Below, in pieces: positions 6,569 through 9,861 of a stretch of DNA of 9,861 bases. The notes under the pieces are model-generated. The model ran no database searches. It had not been told where the DNA came from and saw only the letters and a program-made list of their open reading frames with translations. The stretch lies in NCBI GenBank assembly GCA_015486505.1, contig WFRP01000284.1:1-9861 (forward strand), written 5' to 3'. The DNA is from Pseudomonadota bacterium. Its GTDB lineage: Bacteria > Desulfobacterota > Anaeroferrophillalia > Anaeroferrophillales > Tharpellaceae. A program made the translations under genes and the position numbers. Numbering within the stretch: the first letter of the stretch is position 1; each line of letters begins with the position of its first letter.

Positions 6569-7348
6569 TTAAATTTCGATCAGTTCAAGCTGACCACCGG
6601 CGGAAAGTTTATCGTCAAGCACCGCGACCGCGCCCGTCACCCCGTTAATCGCCAGCGCCTGTTCGACAACTGCCGCCAGATCCCGGCGGCCGGAAACTTT
6701 ATTTGCCATAGCGGTAGCCACGGCATCGGCCAATGCGGTATTCCCGGCAACGATAGTTACCGCATCGGCCTGGCCAAAACTCAACGAGTGCCCGACCCGG
6801 CCGGAAGAGGTACAGACCCCGCAACTGAAAGGCCGTAAACTTTTAAGCCTGATCCCCAAACGGCCGCTCAGCGGCGAACTGCCGGCAAAAATCGCAAGCC
6901 GATATTCCGCTTTACCGGCAAGGAAAATATCGCCGCCGTTCTCAACCACCACCGAGGTGGCCGCGGCCGCCAGATCAAGCCCCACCGCCTCCGCCAGCGC
7001 CCCGGCCACCGCCGCCAGCGGCCCGACCCCGGCTTTTTTCGCGGCCGCCATCATCTGTCGCGGCAAAGCCGGCGCGAAAGGATAGTCGGCATCGGCTACC
7101 GGCTTCAGAGTTATCCCCCAGTCGGGATAGCGCTCAAGAAAATTTACCAGTTGGGCCCGGTAGTGCAAAAGACGGTTATGGGCCAACTCCTTAAAATCAG
7201 CAGTTTCACCTGCCGGCGCCTGAATATTTATCCAGAGATCGCTCTCTTCCACCTTGACCGCGAAAGCCAGGCCGGCAGTTTCCGGAAGAGCCCTGTAACT
7301 GCGCTCGACATAGCTGTGCGGATGCGGCCGCTCAACCTCTATTGCCAT
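6569..7348 (-). CDS. UPF0280 family (ApbE-like) protein
   Basis: The 259-residue product fits the UPF0280 family, a distant relative of the ApbE flavin transferases. Conserved features are YR (18-19), the ETDL-like EESDLWI (34-40), GPLAAVAGALAE (109-120), VVVENGGDIFL (133-143), IFAGSSPLSGRLGI (153-166), and GVCTSSGRVGHSLSFGQADAV (177-197). There is no signal peptide, so it should be cytoplasmic. The biochemical activity is not known to me. I recall genetic evidence in Desulfovibrio that a UPF0280 protein is needed for homocysteine formation along with a DUF39 protein and a NIL/ferredoxin, and the NIL/ferredoxin gene is the next gene here. The gene follows trpA by 45 nt and may be in the trp operon. 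The ribosome-binding site is weak. The region has GC-rich, Ala-rich codons at about residues 100-130. Confidence 0.88.
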   Translation of the reverse strand: MAIEVERPHPHSYVERSYRALPETAGLAFAVKVEESDLWINIQAPAGETADFKELAHNRLLHYRAQLVNFLERYPDWGITLKPVADADYPFAPALPRQMMAAAKKAGVGPLAAVAGALAEAVGLDLAAAATSVVVENGGDIFLAGKAEYRLAIFAGSSPLSGRLGIRLKSLRPFSCGVCTSSGRVGHSLSFGQADAVTIVAGNTALADAVATAMANKVSGRRDLAAVVEQALAINGVTGAVAVLDDKLSAGGQLELIEI

Positions 7349-7393
7349 ACCCCAATAACCTTGTCAAGTATAATACATTAGTCGGCTCTATTT

Positions 7394-8206
7394 TTATTCG
7401 CTGCCGGACAATCCGTCCAGGGACTGGCGTAGACTTAGCACAAATTTGCTTAATTTTTCCAAACCCGCGGCCGTCGTACCGGAGCCTGAAATAATTTCCA
7501 CCAGGGCGCTGCCGACGATGATCGCGTCGCTGTGGCGACCGACAAGCCGGGCCTGTTCCGGGGTTGAAATTCCGAAACCGGCGGCCAGCGGCAGACCACC
7601 GGCAATCTTTTTAACCCGATCAAGGCTCGCGCTCAGCTCCGGCGGCAGACTGCGGCGCGTGCCGGTGATTCCGGTAACCGTCACATAGTAGAGAAAACCG
7701 CTGCCGGCCGCGACAATCTCCTGAAGACGCGCGTCCGCGGTCGTCGGGGCCGCCAGCGGCACCACGGCCAGCTTACCGGCGCTCAAATTACGCAGAGACA
7801 ATGATTCTTCCAGAGGCAGATCCGGGACAATTACCCCGTCAACCCCGACAGCCGCCGCATCGACAACGAATTTTTCCAGGCCATAGCTGAAAATCGGATT
7901 ATAGTATGACATCAGGACCAGGGGAATCTCAGTCCGCCGGCGCAGGCTTTTAACCGTAGAAAGAATTTTCTTTAAGGTCACTCCCTGCGCCAGGGCCCGG
8001 CCCGAAGCCTGCTGAATCGTCGGGCCGTCAGCGAGAGGATCGGAAAACGGCACGCCCAGCTCCACCACATCGGCCCCGGCTTCAGCCAGAGCAACAACCA
8101 GATCAGAGGTCGCGTCAAGGCCGGGATCACCCGCCGTAATAAAAGTTATCAAGCCTTTACGCCCATTTTTTTTGAGTTCAGCAAATTTTTCCGCTAACCT
8201 TGACAT
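7394..8206 (-). CDS. trpA: Tryptophan synthase alpha subunit
   Basis: TrpA cleaves indole-3-glycerol phosphate to indole and glyceraldehyde 3-phosphate and passes indole through a tunnel to TrpB. The 270-residue length is normal. The catalytic residues are present: E49 in DVVELGVPFSDPLADGP and D60 in the same stretch. Other landmarks are the TFITAGDP strand (21-28), MSYYNP (99-104), VDGVIVPDLPLEE (122-134), the loop TGITGTR (178-184), and the phosphate-binding GFGIS (210-214) and VGSALV (231-236). The ATG at 8206-8204 shares one base with the trpB stop (TAATG), so the two are translationally coupled. A purine-rich GGGAGGGTG lies just upstream, within the end of trpB. Confidence 0.97.
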   Translation of the reverse strand: MSRLAEKFAELKKNGRKGLITFITAGDPGLDATSDLVVALAEAGADVVELGVPFSDPLADGPTIQQASGRALAQGVTLKKILSTVKSLRRRTEIPLVLMSYYNPIFSYGLEKFVVDAAAVGVDGVIVPDLPLEESLSLRNLSAGKLAVVPLAAPTTADARLQEIVAAGSGFLYYVTVTGITGTRRSLPPELSASLDRVKKIAGGLPLAAGFGISTPEQARLVGRHSDAIIVGSALVEIISGSGTTAAGLEKLSKFVLSLRQSLDGLSGSE

Positions 8207-9411
8207 TATTCACCCTCCCCCGCTTCGAGATTCGCCAGCGTTGCCACATCTTTGTCGCCCCGGCCGGAAAGATTAATAACCACGATTTTATCTTTGAGCG
8301 CTGCGGCCTCCAACATCACCCCGGCCACGGCGTGCGCGCTCTCCAGAGCTGGTATAATCCCTTCCGTCCGGCATAAAAGACGTAAGGCTTCAAGGGCTTC
8401 ATTATCTGTTACCGAGATATACCGGGCCCGACCCTGATCCTTCAAAAAACTGTGCTCCGGCCCGACTCCGGGATAATCAAGACCGGCGGAAATCGAATGC
8501 GCTTCTTCAATCTGGCCGTCTTCAGTCTGCAGGAGATAGCTCATTGAACCGTGCAAAACCCCGGGCCGGCCGGCGGACAAAGGCGCTGAATGGGCCCCGC
8601 TCGCAATCCCGGAACCGGCCGCCTCAACCCCGATCAGTTTAACCTCATCTTCTAAAAAAGGGTGAAAGATTCCGATCGCGTTACTACCGCCGCCGACACA
8701 GGCAAAGACTACATCCGGCAGAACCTTACGTTCGGCCAGAATCTGCCGCCGGGCTTCAACCCCGATAATCCGCTGAAAATCACGCACCATCGCCGGATAA
8801 GGGTGGGGCCCGACCACCGAACCGATAATATAGTGGGTATCGGCAACATTGGTCACCCAGTCGCGGATCGCCTCGTTGGTAGCATCCTTCAACGTCCGGC
8901 TGCCGGAGCTTACCGGAATAACCCGGGCCCCTAAAAGCTCCATCCGATAGACGTTCATCGCCTGACGCTCAATATCCTTCTCCCCCATATAAACTTCACA
9001 ACTCAAACCGAACAGCGCCGCCGCCGTCGCTGTCGCCACCCCGTGCTGACCGGCCCCGGTTTCAGCAATCAGGCGTTTTTTCCCCATCCGCACAGCCAGC
9101 AGGGCCTGGCCGATGGTATTATTGATCTTATGGGCTCCGGTATGAGCCAGGTCCTCGCGTTTAAGATAGACCTCCTTAATCTTTAACGCCGCCTCAAGTT
9201 TCCGGGCGCGATAGAGCGGCGTCGGCCGGCCGCAATACTCTTTCAGCCAGCCTTCAAGCTCAGCCTGAAAATCGGCATCCTGCCGATACTTCACCCAGGC
9301 CGCGTTTAATTCTTCAAGAGCTGTAATCAGGGTCTCCGGCACAAACCGGCCCCCGAAATCGCCAAAATACCCCCGTTCATCGGGAACCGTAAAATTTGCT
9401 TTGGTCATCAT
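8206..9411 (-). CDS. trpB: Tryptophan synthase beta subunit
   Basis: TrpB condenses indole with serine to make tryptophan using PLP. The 401-residue protein matches the usual TrpB1 length (397 in E. coli). Landmarks are GYFGDFGGRFVPETL (14-28), the PLP lysine K95 in HTGAHKINN, the catalytic E117 in IAETGAGQHG, the phosphate-binding GGGSN at 240-244, and the conserved SAGLDYPGVGPEHSFL stretch later. Two ATG codons are adjacent (9411-9409 and 9408-9406). AGGTG at 9418-9414 is 2 nt from the first and 5 nt from the second, so translation probably starts at the second and gives 400 residues. No other trp gene lies upstream within the 450 nt shown, so trpBA appears to head its own transcription unit here. 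Confidence 0.97.
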   Translation of the reverse strand: MMTKANFTVPDERGYFGDFGGRFVPETLITALEELNAAWVKYRQDADFQAELEGWLKEYCGRPTPLYRARKLEAALKIKEVYLKREDLAHTGAHKINNTIGQALLAVRMGKKRLIAETGAGQHGVATATAAALFGLSCEVYMGEKDIERQAMNVYRMELLGARVIPVSSGSRTLKDATNEAIRDWVTNVADTHYIIGSVVGPHPYPAMVRDFQRIIGVEARRQILAERKVLPDVVFACVGGGSNAIGIFHPFLEDEVKLIGVEAAGSGIASGAHSAPLSAGRPGVLHGSMSYLLQTEDGQIEEAHSISAGLDYPGVGPEHSFLKDQGRARYISVTDNEALEALRLLCRTEGIIPALESAHAVAGVMLEAAALKDKIVVINLSGRGDKDVATLANLEAGEGE

Positions 9412-9470
9412 TTCACCTGTTTTTTTATTGTGTTTCCAAGTAATTGCGCTTAATTTACCGAAAAAGAGCT

Positions 9471-9499
9471 TTTATCTTTGACTCAACTTCCTGAGTCAG
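9471..9499 (-). promoter_or_regulatory. Candidate promoter of the trpB-trpA unit
   Basis: On the minus strand CTGACT (9499-9494) and GATAAA (9476-9471) are 17 nt apart; each matches the sigma-70 consensus at four of six positions. The predicted start would leave a leader of roughly 55 nt before trpB. This is a modest match in an AT-rich stretch. The dyad at 9479-9498 lies over the -35 box and spacer. Confidence 0.3.
9479..9498. promoter_or_regulatory. 7-bp dyad upstream of trpB (possible operator)
   Basis: TGACTCA (9479-9485) and TGAGTCA (9492-9498) are exact inverted repeats separated by 6 nt. The position, about 70-90 nt upstream of trpB and over the candidate -35 box and spacer, suits a repressor site. 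It could instead be a small RNA hairpin. It does not resemble the E. coli TrpR operator. Confidence 0.35.
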
Positions 9500-9519
9500 G
9501 TTAAATAACTTAATATTGA

Positions 9520-9666
9520 AACTATTCAGCCGAATCCGGGGTCGGGCGCGGTTTTTCTCCGCCAGGCGTTAAGATTTCTGTTTTTCCTTTATGCTCGCTG
9601 CGCCCGCCTTGCAAAACTCGCTTACGCTCAAACAGTTGCAATGCTAATGCGGGAACAGATCCCGCA
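9520..9666 (+). repeat. Long dispersed repeat, copy 2 (inverted relative to copy 1)
   Basis: This 147-nt block is the reverse complement of 1003-1148, with the differences listed for that copy. It ends in a hairpin, TGCGGGA/TCCCGCA with a 5-nt loop, at 9648-9666. It lies about 110 nt upstream of the trpB start. Copies 1 and 2 face each other across about 8.4 kb. Confidence 0.9.
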
Positions 9667-9731
9667 ACCCAAACGGAGCCTTGCGGCCCGCACCCAGGGG
9701 CAATCCGCTGGGCGCAAATAAGTGCTCTTAT

Positions 9732-9769
9732 CAGGTTCTTTTCTTGTTTTAAAACAAGAAAAGAACCTG
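9732..9769. repeat. 38-nt perfect palindrome
   Basis: The 19 nt from 9732 to 9750 (starting CAGGTTCTTT) are followed directly by their exact reverse complement at 9751-9769. With one bulged T at 9731 the stem extends by CTTA (9727-9730) pairing with TAAG (9770-9773). No T-run follows on either strand, so it is not a standard intrinsic terminator. With no loop bases it could form a cruciform, or be a two-fold protein site. Confidence 0.85.
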
Positions 9770-9861
9770 TAAGGTACTAATGGGCTCCCGCTCGCTTCCG
9801 AAAAACAACGAAATCGTTTCCGCAACCGCTTACGAAAAACCACCCCCGCCCCCTCCAGAAG

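Larger units (their letters stand above)
9412..9861. other. 450-nt gene-free region upstream of trpB
   Basis: It contains, in order, an AT-rich trpB leader with a dyad (9412-9519), repeat copy 2 (9520-9666), and a GC-rich part with small self-complementary elements such as CCCAG/CTGGG near 9689-9712. The 38-nt palindrome follows. The tail has a 14-nt imperfect direct repeat (9793-9806 and 9827-9840, one mismatch). A 71-codon open frame on the minus strand (9843-9628) runs through the repeat and palindrome and shows no protein-like composition. I see no convincing gene. Confidence 0.7.

Noticed and set aside
7362..7374. TATAAT on the plus strand (7369-7374) and TTGACA on the minus strand (7367-7362) between trpA and UPF0280
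   Set aside because: Neither has a partner box at a suitable distance, and no plus-strand gene follows; both look like chance in an AT-rich gap.
1001..9666. The inverted repeats as ends of a composite transposon or integrated element
   Set aside because: No transposase, integrase or target-site duplication was seen, the enclosed genes are housekeeping types, and a partial third copy lies inside.
9628..9843. A 71-codon minus-strand open frame upstream of trpB
   Set aside because: It runs through repeat copy 2 and the 38-nt palindrome, with Arg/Phe/Ser-rich low-information composition and no ribosome-binding site, so it is likely a chance frame.
1..9861. CRISPR array, tRNA or rRNA genes
   Set aside because: No regularly spaced short repeats, no cloverleaf with a CCA-side acceptor pattern, and no conserved rRNA segments were seen on either strand.

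Overview
The window reads as part of a Gram-negative, anaerobic bacterial chromosome, most likely a sulfate- or metal-reducing Desulfobacterota (former Deltaproteobacteria) type. The reasons are an outer-membrane beta-barrel protein with a signal peptide, a NIL-domain/2x[4Fe-4S] ferredoxin together with a UPF0280 (ApbE-like) protein as seen in strict anaerobes, and an Rrf2/NifS-type Fe-S module. The lineage is an inference from gene content. Every gene I can support lies on the minus strand, so transcription runs from high to low coordinates.

Layout in the direction of transcription. (1) 9861-9412 is gene-free: it holds a 38-nt perfect palindrome, a long repeat copy, and a leader with a 7-bp dyad before trpB. 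(2) trpB and trpA (9411-7394, overlapping by one base) encode tryptophan synthase and are followed 45 nt later by a UPF0280 gene (7348-6569). (3) After a short repeat copy come a NIL/ferredoxin gene (6467-6063), an Rrf2/IscR-like regulator that starts at a TTG overlapping the ferredoxin stop (6066-5626), and a NifS-type cysteine desulfurase (5619-4438). A candidate terminator overlaps the end of the desulfurase gene. (4) A two-gene unit follows: a secreted beta-barrel protein (4296-3493) and a 766-residue protein (3447-1147) in which ethanolamine ammonia-lyase EutB and EutC are fused behind an N-terminal signal peptide. (5) After another repeat copy come an unrecognised membrane protein (994-188) and the beginning of an ABC transporter ATPase gene that runs off the left edge (159-1).

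How the parts fit. UPF0280 and the NIL/ferredoxin are, from what I recall of Desulfovibrio genetics and Methanosarcina work, accessory proteins of the anaerobic homocysteine route that sulfurates aspartate semialdehyde using a DUF39 protein. With the neighbouring cysteine desulfurase and Fe-S-type regulator this looks like a sulfur/amino-acid module next to trpBA. The DUF39 partner is not in the window.

The most unusual item is the exported EutBC fusion. All the catalytic residues I could place from the EutB family are present, yet the protein begins with a typical Sec signal peptide, and its upstream operon partner is an outer-membrane protein. No EutA reactivase, aldehyde or alcohol dehydrogenase, or microcompartment shell gene is nearby. 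How an adenosylcobalamin radical enzyme would work in the periplasm is an open question.

A repeat family is also notable. Two copies of about 147 bp, about 97% identical and in opposite orientation, flank the 8.4 kb from trpB to eutBC. A third, 53-bp partial copy lies between the UPF0280 and ferredoxin genes. No tRNA, rRNA, CRISPR array or transposase gene was found.
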